Source of the DNA: Plumapathes pennacea
Taxonomy: Eukaryota > Cnidaria > Anthozoa > Antipatharia > Myriopathidae
Assembly: GCA_964036295.1 (NCBI GenBank)
Contig: OZ038467.1
Coordinates: forward strand, 6,441,001 to 6,505,000
DNA: 64,000 nucleotides
Reading direction: 5' to 3'
Shown here: positions 1 to 17,951 of the stretch, piece after piece
Layout: every line of letters begins with the position of its first letter
Position numbering within the stretch: position 1 is the first letter of the stretch
Made by a program: the position numbers and the translations under genes
Notes under the pieces: generated by a model
What the model saw: the letters and a program-made list of their open reading frames with translations, nothing else
What the model was told of the DNA's origin: nothing
Database searches by the model: none

Positions 1-137
1 TCAATCAATCAACTAATAGGTCAATGTGTGAACCCTAGACACTATAAAGGAATTGGAAGCTGACACTTTGAGTGCTAGCCCTTCGTTGGAGCAGGAGCAA
101 GTGCTTGCTTAAACCACAGTGATGGGCAGATCCTTAC

Positions 138-3100
138 CAGTTGTATGACAGTTGTAACTGTAGCCTTGCATGGTCAGCAGTTTCAACAGTGATTATGTCT
201 GTGCAGAAGTCAGGGCCCAGAAGGAGGCACAAAGCTTTGATCACATTAGGCCTCTTGGGCTTCCCTCCAGACAAACTTAACTGGGTAAACTGTTCATCAG
301 GACCCAACATCACCAACTCTGGACCAAACACAACTCTTCAAGGAAATAAGGATAAAATTTAATTTATTTTTTAGTACACCAATGCTCCGTGATAATGTTT
401 TAAAGTGTACTCCATGAAGAAAATCCACTGTGCTATAGAAAATAAAAAAATAAAATAATATTTGATAATTATCTCAAAAATTAATGACACCAGAAATTGG
501 ACATCATGATGATTGCAATAAAGTAGATTTTGTTAAATTCAAAGCATGGAACAGTAAACTTCTCTTGTTTATAAAGCCTGGCTCGTTTCTCAGGTAAACC
601 TGATTGTTTTTCCTGCAGTACTAATAACGGTTTATAAAAACATTAACAACTGAAACATTAATTTTAAACAAAATTATTATTTGAATATTATTTTCTTACA
701 GCTTGGTCACTCTCCGAAGTTCCCTTACCTGGCTTTCTTCTCCTTGTAGTCGTAGATCTGCACTGCAGCATTATGAGGAACACGAAATGTCACCACTCTA
801 GTTTTGTTTCGCACACTTGAGCTTTCTGCAAGATCCAACATTTTAAAATTAAACACATCATCTGATCAAGAAAGAAAGTAACTGAACCCATAAGAAGGTC
901 ACATGCAATAGGTGTGAGCTAAAATTATGAAAAATAAAAGAAAAAATTTGGCTCACCTGGCAAGCCTGGGACAATGACATTCCTGGTGCCCCGGTCTGCC
1001 AAAGGATCTTTTCCTCCTGTCAACAGCTTCTCCACTACAGGAGGCAGTTCCTTCTCCCACAGTTCCTCATCATGTGTCAACATGTATGTCTGGCCACATA
1101 CTGCTCGAACCTTGCCTGTCTTGATGTCACGAACATAGATTCCTTCATTCTCGTCCAGTGGGATTGCTTTGCGTTGAGCTGCAACCTCAAGCTGCACTGG
1201 GGGAACGTACTCAGTGGGGCCCCTTATCATCCATCTGTCACCAGGTCGTCGCTTGATTGTTTTCTGAGGAGTTTTAATTATTATTATTCTCAAATTTGCA
1301 AAAACTTGAGAATACTATCCTAATCACATCTTTCTTATGTACCTGAGAGTTCAAAACATTTAGTTCTGCCTCACTGTAGCCATGAACTACATCCCAATAC
1401 ATGGGCAAGCAACTGCAGATGCCACTCTTCCAACTGTGCTAGAAATGTCTATCTACACTTCCCCTGTTGTGTGCTGTCTTACCATCTCCCACATTATGCT
1501 GGTGAATAATCACTGTCTTGTAAGTAAAAATAATTATTCAAGGCAATATTTAAGTCTGTATCCACTTGCACTGCAACTCACATCGTTTTCATCCACATCC
1601 TCAAATGCCTCATTGGATTTTAGGATCAACCCTTCATCTTCACCAAGGATGAACACATTTTGAATGCCCTGCTCCAGATGCTCTCCTGGCAGAAGGAAGA
1701 AGGACTTCTCTCCCTAAAAGAACAGGAAAGAAGTTATGGTCACTGTATGTGATATTCAGCTGATAACTCTTACAATGCATAATGAGGAAAAATCTAAAAA
1801 TCTAAAACTCTACCACAAAATGTTTTCTCCTATATGGAATATGGACCAAAATATCATGTGAATCAAGATGGCTGGTGGAGGAGTTAGACTGGGCACTATG
1901 CATCTTTACTAATAAAAACTCTTTTCCCACTTCCCCCCCCCCCCCCCAAAAAAAAGCTCATTTTCAGGCCCTTAAACTTTACATGCTCTGGGACTTGAGA
2001 ATCAGCTGACCAAAAACATAAACTTTCTCCAACATGGAAAACAAAAGTTAGTTTGAGTATAGCATGGCCACGAGGCTTTTATCATAGACATGTACACCTT
2101 GACTAATTTCTTCTGTCCCAGTTGAGGTTTGCCATCCTTTCCAACTGGTTCCAGGATTACACAGTACTGACGGTTGTTGAGTGTTGTTATGTCCACAACT
2201 CCTTCCACCTGTACCATATAACAATGACAGAAAACAATATTAACTTTAGTTAATGAATAACTAAAAAATTTATCATTTCTGCGCCTTTGTGTATTGGCTT
2301 TTTTCGTTATGATCAAAAGTACTAAGATAATCTGATGAACCTTTAACCCTTTCAATTCTGATGTCTTAAGACCCTTCAAAAAGAAAAATGTTAATAAAGC
2401 TGAATCAGCCTTTATTATTTTGTACATTATATACAGTAAGCTATCAAATGCCAATTTCTCCATACTGCACTATACAGTATGTCTCTGCATGGGGAGAGAC
2501 TGAAATAAAAATATCAAAGCTGATCATTGTCAGGTTGGAAAGGTAAACCTTTTCAGCAACTTCATATGAGTTTTGAGCACTATGTACCTTTTCATACACA
2601 TTTGGGATGTGGGCCTCAGTCTCCTTCATTGTGATGAGCCATTCTTCTCCATTTTTTCGCGTCACTTCTTGGTCATCTTTGAATGTGCGAGAGGCTCTCA
2701 TATGTAGGGCTTTCTAATATTTTAAAGGAAAACAAATTATGTTACTTTTTTTGTTTTTTACCACATATTTCATTCCTAATTTTTAAAAGTTATTACAGCA
2801 CTTTTTTCAGCCTTACCTTTTCAGTCAGAACATACGCATCCACAATGTCAACAACCTCTTCATACGCCCCTGGTAAGTATGCACCAACTTTCTTTACAAG
2901 CCACTCCTCACCAGCGACTCTTAAGTTCCCATCACGATCCTGTCACAATAGAACAATACCATAATTAATAATTTCTTATGATTAAAGGTTGAAACAAGTG
3001 TGATTGCAGATGTGGCTGATATTATAACCAAACTAGGAAATCATGCAACAAAAACTTGAATGAACTGCTTAATAATTGCAATATGGTTGATGCATACTGC

Positions 3101-4729
3101 ATATGTTAATGATAACAATATAATGAAGCACTTAATTATCCACACCTTTGTCTCTTTTCTTGCTCGAAGCCTGATTGCCTGATTTGGTTGGATTATTGAA
3201 GCCCTGATGTTTTCAACAACCTCCACTTCTTTTCGAGGTATGTATGTGCCTACATGAAGACAACAACCACAATGGTGTCACAAAATAATGCAACAAGAGT
3301 AATAAACACAGTATAATTAAAAGACCTGCAACATTAAAGACATCATGACAACCAAAAGTATTATTACCTGGCCCTTCAAAAAGCCATTCATCTCCAGCCA
3401 CTCGCTTTTCTCCAGAGTCGTCTTCGTAATCTAACACTGCACGTAGACGCAGCGCTGAGTTAGCCACTACTACTCTCAAGGCTGTCACGTCCAGTTTTAG
3501 CGCCTCTCCTGGATAAAGGGGGAAAGGGTCCTGTGCCAGCCGGATTTCCTACAGGTTAAAAAGAGTTAAGCTGTAACACCTGTTTTGATCGCTATTCCTA
3601 CCAGGAATTGAATACTTTCAGGTAGACAACACAGGGCAGAAAGATTGAAATTTATGTCATTTGCAGTGTAGAGAACCTCAGATATAAGCTGTTGATTATG
3701 TTAATACATCACTGATTGTTTTCTTGTTAGTAACCTAAAAGTTGGGCGAATCTGCAGTTCAAGCTTGTGGGTAAATTACGTGACTGTGCTCTTTTTATTA
3801 CCTGATCCGCATGACGCAGTTTTATCTGATTGTTGGAATCCACAACAACTTTCATGTCTTTGTCTCTCAGAACAGGGTTCTCTACAATGCAGTAATGCCG
3901 TGGAGGGACTGTAACCATTTTCTCTGGCCCAAAGATGACCTGGAAGATTTAAAAACAACATTTCAAAATGCAGGACCGCTGTTATTCGGCTGCCAAAGCA
4001 CTGTTTCTGCAGTGAAGCAGTCAGCCAGTTAGCAGCACTGCAACAGCATACAGAGGTGTATCAGACAAAAGAAGCAATAAAGATGAAAGCATGCATGAAA
4101 GAACAGAATGGATACAGAAGGCTGTAGTTAGACAACAGGCAACAGTGTGGGGATGCAAGTTTTTTTTTTTTGTGAAGTATTAGTACCCCAGGAAGACCCC
4201 TGTGAGGTATTTTTGTCTGGAATAGGGATTGGGTAGTAATATGACAATTATAATATAGGCTTTGAAGTTTGGGAACAGATGTGAAAATCAATATGGAAAA
4301 TAACTATGACACTGAAAAAAATGTAAGTATTTTAATTTCAGTTTCAATTTCCGATGGTGCTAATTTACCGTTTGTGCAAAAACAACAAATTTTGTACAGG
4401 GGAGGGGGGGGGGGGGGAGCACTTGTTCAAGGAGAGATGCTTATTTCAAATTTTGGGTGAGAGGAGGGGCACTTATTCGAGGAGGTCATTTATTCGAGGG
4501 GGGTGCTTATTTGAGACTAAGAACAGTGCCTAACAAATAATAAAACATGAAACATGCCTTACTCCCACTATACCTTCTCATTGTCCTGCCGTATGAATGT
4601 CCTAGGACCAATTTCCACCTTGGTAACATTTGTGTTTTGGTCAAGAACATGGATGTAGTAATATGGAGGGATGCGGAAGATGCTCTCAGCCTCCAATGAA
4701 CTAGTGGGACGGCGACTGCGATCAGCCAT
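138..4729 (-). CDS. MVP: Major vault protein, 5' part (3' end beyond the left edge)
   Basis: Structural shell protein of the cytoplasmic vault ribonucleoprotein particle. Eleven coding exons read on the minus strand with consistent phase: 4574-4729, 3802-3939, 3368-3548, 3146-3249, 2817-2939, 2588-2713, 2098-2208, 1582-1713, 957-1263, 729-825, 138-335. They give about 557 residues of a protein usually near 850-900. Visible hallmarks are the N-terminal [25 protein letters not shown], repeated vault-repeat signatures ([15 protein letters not shown]) and [19 protein letters not shown], which leads into the shoulder region. The start ATG at 4729 ([11 protein letters not shown]) sits just before the conserved segment, and no upstream in-frame ATG was needed. 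The C-terminal coiled-coil cap helix would lie to the left of base 1. Identification is secure; individual splice sites are by eye. Confidence 0.95.
4395..4515. repeat. Poly-G tract with repeated CTTATTCGAGG motifs in MVP intron 1
   Basis: A run of about 16 G at 4401-4418 is followed by three near-copies of a motif ending in CTTATTCGAGG or CTTATTTGAG separated by G-rich stretches. It lies wholly in the first coding intron of MVP. It looks like the end of a G-rich dispersed repeat; I cannot define full element boundaries. Confidence 0.5.
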
Positions 4730-5333
4730 GGCTTAAAGTATTCTGTACTGACAGATAAAACAAAACAAAAAAACAGTATGAATGACATCCCGCACAATAA
4801 GAGGCGAATGACGCAGAGCGTGACGTAGGGATCACATAAACATATGTCAGCAGGTGACCTGATTTGCATGCATGACCATCAAATTTTAGCTAAAATATCT
4901 GTATTTTCAACTACTCGACACTTGCTTTGCACGTATTAGCGAACTCTTAAATCATCTCTAATACTGTCCATTTGTGTTTCACTCTCTCACACTGCGCTCT
5001 CCTTGATGGTAAGAAGACTTCTAGAACTCACGACAGCTGCAAAGCAGCGGACTGTATGCAGCTCTTTACCAAACGAACTGGATAAGAATTGCCGAATGTT
5101 TTGCTCCGGCTGTTGCAAAAGAAGCGTTACATTCGAATTAGTTCTTTTGATCTGTGCGGTGAAAGACATAACTAGCCACTGTAAGCTACTGTAGTCAACG
5201 AAACGGAAATTATAAAGCTTGTCAAACCAGTTGTTCGCAACGCTTGGGAAAGGTCGATACAAACATCAATACCTTTATATTTCTCGTTGCCTGCACTCTG
5301 TGCCACTAAGGATCCTGCACAAAGTACACTTAC

Positions 5334-5440
5334 CTCGAACGCTGCAGAAGGAAAGTACAACAATGTTTGCTTGCGAAAGTGAAGTGGAAGGAGCTGTCCA
5401 ATAACAAATGACATTAAATCATCAACTATTCCTGTCAGCC
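5334..5440 (-). other. Candidate non-coding first exon of major vault protein
   Basis: On the minus strand a perfect donor, GAG followed by GTAAGT, lies at 5328-5333. The exon carrying the MVP start codon is preceded by a strong pyrimidine-rich acceptor whose AG is at 4748-4749, leaving only 18 nt of leader before the ATG. A separate 5' untranslated exon ending at 5334 is therefore likely. Its upstream boundary (here set arbitrarily at 5440) cannot be read from sequence; I see no clear TATA box. Inference from splice signals only. Confidence 0.35.
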
Positions 5441-5671
5441 AATCAGATGACACTTACTATGGCAATAATTTCCTTGATCAGCAAATTTCGATCGAACTGC
5501 TGACCTAGGTTGTTTTGAGCGGCACTCAATTATTTCAAATGGAATTTCACCAGCGTTAGACCGCGATGGATGACCGCGATGTCCTTTCCTATTCACGCAC
5601 AGGGCCCTGGAGACGAGCACAATTTGGAAGGGCCTGGAAACGGAATACCCAAGTCTAATTTTTGGATCAGG

Positions 5672-5783
5672 TTGCCTCTGTTTCAAAACGAGGCTTGGTG
5701 CGAAACCTTTCTTACGAAACTTGCAAATCAAATTCATTTTTATAAGTTTTCACACTAAACCTCATTTTGAAACAAGGGCAACA
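5672..5783. mobile_element. Short inverted-repeat element, family F (copy 1)
   Basis: The left end near 5673 reads TGCCTCTGTTTCAAAACGAGG and the right end near 5760-5782 is its imperfect reverse complement (CCTCATTTTGAAACAAGGG), then AACAATGGCCTATT. A related element with the same ends lies at 63150-63300 beside a pescadillo exon. About 110 bp with no coding capacity; classed as a non-autonomous miniature element by structure. The rest of 5335-6131 holds nothing else I recognise. Confidence 0.6.
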
Positions 5784-6131
5784 ATGGCCTATTGCTTGTA
5801 GCAGTTACACTTTAGAGAAAAATATGAACTGTACAATCAAACTTGTCTTTTACCTCTGCTTTTTGGCCAAATAACTGTTAGCAAAAAACAAACTAGGGAG
5901 ATTCAAGACTTTTACTCTCGTACAGGAGAGTTGGTAATATTATAGTATCAATAGAATCAAGGTACCACAACTGTCGATCAGTTTTAAAACTTGTATTATG
6001 GTTTTTAAACCTTGAAAAATTACTTACAATTTATAGCTTTACAATGTAAGCATTTACAGTATGCGTAAGTCTTTGTGAAGATACACCAAGATTCCCTTTT
6101 ACAACACTGGGCACCAGCCTTTTCTTGTCTC

Positions 6132-9100
6132 TCAAAAGTCTATTCCAGAAATCTCTCCTTGGTTGTCAATGGCATTAAACTTGACCCAATCTTCGGCAAT
6201 AGGAGCGTTCAGCATTTTGTCTGATATACCAAAGGTGTCACACAGAGCAAGAACTTGAGGTGAAATGTCACAGCAGAGATCCGCTGCTATGTGGCCAACG
6301 TTGCTTCCAGAATCAGAGGAGATCAACCCAGATGTTGTAAAGTAGCCAAGGTCTTTCTGGACAACACTTATCTGATATAGATGCAGAAGCTTGGCAAGAA
6401 TTGGCTGAGTGGAGGCATCAGCCTTCTCAATGGCATTGGCAAAGCACTCGCTGATTAACCTGTCACCATAGGCATGTGCAGCAGCCTGAACAAGGTCTTG
6501 CTCCTTGTACATCCATGTGTCAAATCTGCCCTCTTTACCTGCCTTCATCATCTTCGCTCCCAGTTTCAGAAAGAGAGAATTTTCACGCACCTCCAAGAGT
6601 GACTGGATGGACTTCCAGTCAGTCAGGTCTGCATCTATTGACTTGGATGCAGCAGCTTTGAGAGCAGCAGGGTCCAGTGTGGCCAGCTTTTCTGAGGCAA
6701 CTTTTTGCATCAGGACAGAGTTGTCCCCTTCAGCCGTTATGGCAGCATGTGAGAGCGCTATAGCAGTCCCAAACCTGTTGCAAGACAAGTAGCCCTGACC
6801 ACCGCAGCGTTCACGACAAACTGCTGCAGTCTCTGTCAAATGCCAACTGGCAATGGCCTTGATGACACAACACATGATAAGCACATCTGTGTGGTCTGAA
6901 CCATCTTCAGCCTGTAAGAATTAAATCAACCCTTAACCCTTTCACTCCCAAGTTCAAAATGCATATTCTCCCAACCTTTTAAGAGGAAAATGTATGAGTG
7001 ATGTAGTGAGAATTGATAGTTCAATCTGCTGTAATATAAGCAAGGTATCAGAGGCAAAGTTCTCCTTACTGTATGATATATCTATGGCAAGTGATCCCTT
7101 ATTTAGGTCCAAGCAAGTCAGACTGTCAATTCAATCAACCAATTCAACCAAGCCTACTCATGTGATTTATCCTGAGCAGTTTGGGAGTATTTAAGGACTT
7201 GATCTTCCCCTCAATCTAACCTCTCATTGCACTCAGTTTTCTTTAGTAACCCCAAAAGCATTTTTAGGCAAAATATCCCTTTCAAATTTTTAGTCAAAGC
7301 TGTATGATGTAGTGAGGGGAAAATGGCAGGTGATCTCTTGCTTAAGTATCAACTCTCTTAACACTAATCATTATTAGTTGGGATAATTAAACCACAATAT
7401 TTAGAGAAAAAGGAAAAATTAATGGACCCACTGCATAGTTTGTCAAGGAGTTGAAGAGTTATTCAGTAATGCCCAGCAAGTAAATTTTGTGTGAGAACCC
7501 TCATTGATTATGATAGTCAAAATATCAGCTTTACCCTCTCCATATTCAAAGAGGACAAGTGGATCCCATGCAATGCAGATTACTGTACCTGAAAGCACCA
7601 GCGATCTTTAATGTAAGACAGCGCAAAGTTAATGGCATAGGTCCTGGCCAGAAGAGGCACTAGGGCACGTTGTTGCAGCTGGTACTTGAGGATGGGCGTG
7701 TCTGACTTCCCATCAGGTCCCACAGTCAAGCGAGTTGCCGAGTAACGACTGGCGATGGTGAGACAGGATTTTGATCCACCTTTTTGAAATACAAAGCCAA
7801 CAGCAAGGTACAAAACGACACATCAGACAAAATACTCAAAAGAACTGATTCCTTGATCACATGTGTAGTTTAAATTTGATCTGAATGCAAGTCACTGTTA
7901 GCAAAGCAATGACTACAGGGGTTTCAATCATCTCACTCAATCATTATTCAATTGAGCCACTTATGGGAGGTCTGCCACTGCCTGCATTGCCTCTCACTCA
8001 GGGGAACACCATTTTTTCATGTCCAGTTCCATACCTTGAGACATGCTAGCAATGCACAATCGTCCAGAAAGGAGCTGATCTGCCACAGTCAGGAAGCGCT
8101 TTCTGATATTTCCTTTGATCTTGGTAGAATAGGTGCCATCTTCAGCCACATCTGAGTATAAGTTGAGTAGGTTTTCTCTTGGAACACGCACATTGTCAAA
8201 GAAGAACTTTGCATTGTCCACACCGTTCATTCCTATCTTATGTCCCATGTCATCAATGCGTACACCTGGTAGCACATCAAGGTTCTTATCTCGAATTGGA
8301 ACCAGCACAGCATGGATTCCTAACAAATGAGAAGAAGCAGTAAACTGAGTGTAGTCTCTTCACCAGAAATAAGCCTCAGCCTTAATACACATGATGGTGA
8401 AACATAACAGCTGGACTACTGACCATGATTGTTGTCGTCAATATACAACTGGGCAAAGACAACAATATGATGAGCATGGCAGGCTCCATTGGTGATCCAG
8501 TATTTTTGTGCCAGAGGAGTCGGGGTGTTAACAATGAACTCTTGTGTTTTCTTGTCATACACTGCTGTTGTTTCCATCTGCACTGCATTGTTTCCATAGC
8601 CAAGTTCTGTCAAACCAAAGCAGCCTACATCCTCCAGTGAGTCAATACCCTGGAGAAGGGGACAGGGAAATCAATCATATTTTAATGTGTCAGTTATTTC
8701 AGTGGGGCTGGATCTCATTTGTGGTAATGCTTGCAATCTGGTTTTAGCCACTGCTATAAACTCTAACTGCAGTACCAAGGCCTGCATGCAGCAAATCTGC
8801 CAGTTACCAGTTTCCACAGCCCTGGCAACTTTGGACTTCAACTTCAACCAGGAGTGCATAATTTGTAAAAATTAAAGATAAACCTTGATGTGCCAGGGAG
8901 GGGAGGGTGGGGGAGAGGTGGTGATGACACATGTGTTTGTATAAAACTCAAATGAAATCATGTTGTTGTGGATGTTTTGTGATAGGCTTGAATGTATTTT
9001 TCTCCCAGACACTCATATCAGCATTCACCATTTTCTCAAGCTTACCTTCAACAACTTCTCGTGGTGTCTTTCAGTGCCCAGTTTCAAGACAGTGCCACCG

Positions 9101-9636
9101 AACAAGTTGAATTGCACGGTCAACTTTGTTGTCATAGCTGGATCTACGATAGCTCCGAGCTCATGGGCAGCAAAAACCCACTGCGGGTTATGCCTGAAGT
9201 CCAGCACGGAGATCAAGTCGTTGTCACACAACTTCTTCAGACGTGCTAGAGCAAGATCCCTTTCTTCGTCCAAGGAAATATTGTACTTAGGCTTGAAAAA
9301 TGGGTCCTCTGCCACGAACTTGCGGAACTTCGCTCTTTTCTCGTGATTGTCGTGGTCCAGTAACTGCATCATTTTGGACACGTCAAAGGAAGGTGTTCCA
9401 TATTCTTCTCTTAGCTTCTGTGTGTCCAACAACGCCACGGAAGACCGAAAAAACGGCCGGCTAAACTTCCCACTGCCTTCAGCCAAGATGTTGTCCCAAC
9501 GAGACAGCTGAGTTTTTAGAGGAAAGGCGCTGCTGCATAACTTCTTGTAACGTGTAAGATGGGTTCTCTGCAGCACAGGCACTCTATGAAGAGTCTCCTG
9601 TAGCCCTCGGCGTGTATGTCTCAGACTCTGGAGCAT
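6132..9636 (-). CDS. Peroxisomal acyl-CoA oxidase, ACX2-like
   Basis: Predicted FAD-dependent acyl-CoA oxidase, first step of peroxisomal beta-oxidation (acyl-CoA + O2 to trans-2-enoyl-CoA + H2O2). Exons 9046-9636, 8424-8649, 8035-8319, 7589-7779, 6132-6911 stay in frame and give 690 residues, almost the length of plant ACX2. Visible: [13 protein letters not shown] and [12 protein letters not shown] of the flavin/substrate region, [23 protein letters not shown], and [17 protein letters not shown] with the downstream [14 protein letters not shown] 9636 is chosen because it gives the family length; in-frame ATG 9777 is an alternative. The C-terminus GIDF is not a PTS1. An N-terminal [10 protein letters not shown] resembles a PTS2 with one extra residue. 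Family assignment is strong, the exact orthologue and targeting are inference. Confidence 0.9.
6936..7095. repeat. Fragment of family G inverted-repeat element in acyl-CoA oxidase intron 4
   Basis: Begins TTAACCCTTTCACTCCCAAG and continues with TTGGGAG-related and ATGAGTGATGTAGTGAGAATTGA sequence shared with 26385-26480, 33880-34065, 38985-39165, 47672-47882 and 53640-53770. The 47672-47882 copy shows both ends as inverted repeats; this copy appears truncated on the right. Confidence 0.55.
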
Positions 9637-10029
9637 TATTTGTACGAGTTCAGTGTTTCTTGTGTGCTCCTCTGAAACAAACCTCTGCCCATTCCCTCTC
9701 GATCGAAAGATGTTATTTTTTCCCGAAAGGCCTTTCGCGCGAAATGAGCTTCCCAGGCCCCACAGGAGCGTGGACATCACGCGGGAACTGGAAGCGTTTA
9801 TGCGCGATATAATAAATAAATCAAATAACAAGGCCCTGCTTCTGTTGACAGCTTTGCGGCATTTTTCTTACACGATGATGATTGAGACTGTGCAAAAATT
9901 CACTCGATGCGCGCGCATTCTTGGTCTGAAGAGGTCAAAGCCTTTATATGAAGTCGTAAAAAATTCGTAGCGTGTGGATCCAGCCACTTTACATCGGGAA
10001 AAATTCTTGCAAGGAGATCCGCTGGTGTC
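9637..10029. promoter_or_regulatory. Shared divergent promoter region, acyl-CoA oxidase / phospholipase A2
   Basis: A 393-bp gap separates the two divergent start codons. For the rightward gene a TATA-like CTTTATATGA lies at 9941-9950, about 80 bp before its ATG. GC-rich CGCGCGAAA and GCGCGCGC stretches lie between. If the oxidase starts at 9777 the spacer is smaller. Regulatory role is inferred from position only. Confidence 0.4.
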
Positions 10030-11068
10030 ATGAACGCGTTCTTTTTTCTTCTGATTGCGCTCATTTGCGTGTTTCACGCTTCCTGCTCCGGGAATATTTC
10101 AGAATCCGTGGATGGATCCACGACAGAGGATAAGAAGTCGTGGATGATTCCTGGAACAAAATGGTGTGGGCCGGGAAACACCGCAGTGAACATCAGTGAT
10201 TTGGGTGAGTATTACTGGATATAATTTCCGGGGGATAATGCGCCATTATTCCCCGGCGGCTTCTTACCCCAATGACGAAGGTCATAGATAAACATATGTT
10301 TATGATTTGTACAGACGTCCGCAGGCTAGAGAACACCACTGAGTATGAGTGAAACATTTTGAAATGCAAATGCAAAAAAAAGAAGTGTTCGTTAAATATA
10401 GTTATCTCGGGGATTGAAGAGGAATAATGGAATAATAGGAATTTTAGAGCTGGAACAATGTGATAATGGAATAATGAACACAGTTCAGTTCCTCTTCACC
10501 CCCCAAAGTTACCGGGGCCTGGGAGCTCCTAGCCTGCGAAACAGCCCGATTTTCGCCTTTTGCTTTGCTAGGTTCCAAAACTTAGCTAAATCCACCCAGA
10601 AGCGAATAATCAGTAAGTAAGTCAATAACAGTAAATGTTCCCCTAAGTCAGGTTCGCAATTCTCAGCTACCGTCTGCATGCGCGCGCACTCGTTCGCCGA
10701 TCACCTGCTGTACCTCTTCTCTTTCAGGCATCTACAACGAGACAGACAAGTGTTGCAGAGCCCACGACCGGTGCAATATGACCATACCGGCTCTGGTTTA
10801 CAAATGGGGAATATTTAACCAGTACCTGTACACCATGAGCCACTGCGATTGCGAGGAGAAGTTTCATCAGTGTTTGAAGGACGTGGACAACGCCGTATCG
10901 CGCTCAACAGGAATGATCCACTTCAAGCTGCTCCGTCCTTCTTGCTTTCGGTTGGTCGAGAAGAGAGTTTGTGCGAAGTTCGTTTTTGATATATGGCGTT
11001 TTAAATTTGTTTGTCAAAGATACCACATGAAGAAAGTCGCCACAAAATTTAAAGCTCAGGAGTTCTAG
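10030..11068 (+). CDS. Secreted group III phospholipase A2
   Basis: Predicted calcium-dependent lipase releasing the sn-2 fatty acid of phospholipids, secreted. Two exons, 10030-10204 and 10728-11068, joined at GT-AG sites in phase, encode 171 residues. Residues 1-20 are a typical signal peptide. The calcium-loop signature PGTKWCGPG ends exon 1, and the active-site block CCRAHDRC opens exon 2, containing the catalytic His-Asp pair. Further cysteines (HCDC, SC, VC) fit the family. This is the bee-venom (group III) class. In cnidarians such enzymes occur both as digestive or immune enzymes and in nematocyst venom; nothing here decides which. The reading frame is intact with no damage seen. It diverges from the acyl-CoA oxidase. 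Confidence 0.9.
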
Positions 11069-11264
11069 AGAACATACGCAGGTCGAGTGGAGGGAGCGGG
11101 AGTTAGTAATTTACGATGATTTCTTTTAGGAAGAAGCATGCACTGAACTGTGGGCGATCAGCGAGCGAGCGAGAAAAAGACGAGCCGACCAAACTCCCCC
11201 GGACCCGCCACAGTAGCACGAACGTCTTTGCCACGCGTACAAGAAGCTTTAACAAATAGATAGC

Positions 11265-11270
11265 AATAAA
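11265..11270 (+). terminator. Candidate poly(A) signal for phospholipase A2
   Basis: AATAAA about 200 nt after the stop codon in a stretch with no other gene. Position fits a 3' UTR end; not proven. Confidence 0.45.
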
Positions 11271-11473
11271 GAATCCAACCAGCTTGCAAAAAATAAGAAA
11301 GAAAGTCTTACCTTGCAATACTACAGCATCTGGATTGGGCCCAGTGTTTTCAGATAGCTACAACTTCCCCATCCCCCGGGTAAGGAAATGCTGGCAATTT
11401 CACCCTGCTTTCTCCCACTCTTTTTGCTAATGATTTTTTACATTTGCCCAGTGCAAATTCCCCGCCCCACAAT

Positions 11474-11685
<212 letters not shown>

Positions 11686-11695
11686 ACAAGGGGTA

Positions 11696-11701
11696 TTTAT
11701 T
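11696..11701 (-). terminator. Candidate poly(A) signal for TGS1
   Basis: AATAAA on the minus strand, about 165 nt past the TGS1 stop codon and just beyond the microsatellite. Confidence 0.4.
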
Positions 11702-11863
11702 GAGTAAAACTTTGGGACAAAACGTTCTGACCTGACTAGCTTAAACATTTGGAGATTCATGGAGATTAAAAAACCAAAGACTAGAATTTATCAAATGTTT
11801 GCTGTTCTGATCTGTAAAACGTCAACGGAGTGGATATTAATAAAACGAAGTTTTTTTTCTCAA

Positions 11864-17063
<5,200 letters not shown>

Positions 17064-17951
17064 TGTCAGTCAGTGTGCGTTTGGCCACATGTCTCCACAA
17101 AAATCGTCTGCTCGACGTTGTGGAGTGAGGGCTGGAAACTAACGTTCAACACCAATCTCCCTCCTTTCTTGTGACCGGAAGTCAACTTACACTGAATGCA
17201 AATCATCAGCCAACAATTTACTTTTGTTACGTAAAATCAATATAAAATATCCATTTCCGCTTTTTATATGCCTTTCATATGACTGGGCTTCATAAGTTGC
17301 CTGTCAAACTCAGCAGCATGGAAATAACAAATATTCCCCCACAAAAAAATATGTATGCATCTGTGTTTCCATAATATTGTTTCCAGTTGTCTGAGAAGGC
17401 ATATTATTTTAAAGAATTGATTCAAATAACTGTGTGAGGGTTGCTTTGCTTACAATATTTTTAAATTTTCACACAAGAATTTAACAAGTTTATTGTCAAG
17501 TAAAAGTTGGTCTAAAACTTATTTATAAAGTGATATAAACTCCTAATATTATCCACACTAAAAAGCAATGAGAACATAAAATTAAACTCAAAAAAGTATT
17601 TCAGCAAATTCCTAAAGCTACATAACAAATAATCTTTATTACTAACACTTATTTCATAATCTATACTATCATTACTTTTAAGGAACTCTATGATTGCCGC
17701 CAGTAGTAAAGCTACTGTGGGGGTCATGCTAACAGTGAATCTTGATGCTCAGCTGCACGCAGTTTCAAGTTTCCTTTCACCATATTTAGTTGACTAGCTA
17801 CTTAACTGCTCATTAAAAGACAATAAATATTTTAGTGTTGATGAATCTTTTTGCTATTGCTTGAAAGTGAGATTTTTTTGCAGTTGTACATTCACAATAC
17901 ATGTTCCCAACACAACTGGTCTCCACATCTAAAAAATGAGGCTTATACAAG
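17064..17951. other. Intergenic, TGS1 upstream / neuferricin downstream
   Basis: AT-rich spacer between two minus-strand genes. A minus-strand AATAAA at 17635-17640 could end the neuferricin transcript. No coding sequence recognised. Confidence 0.5.
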
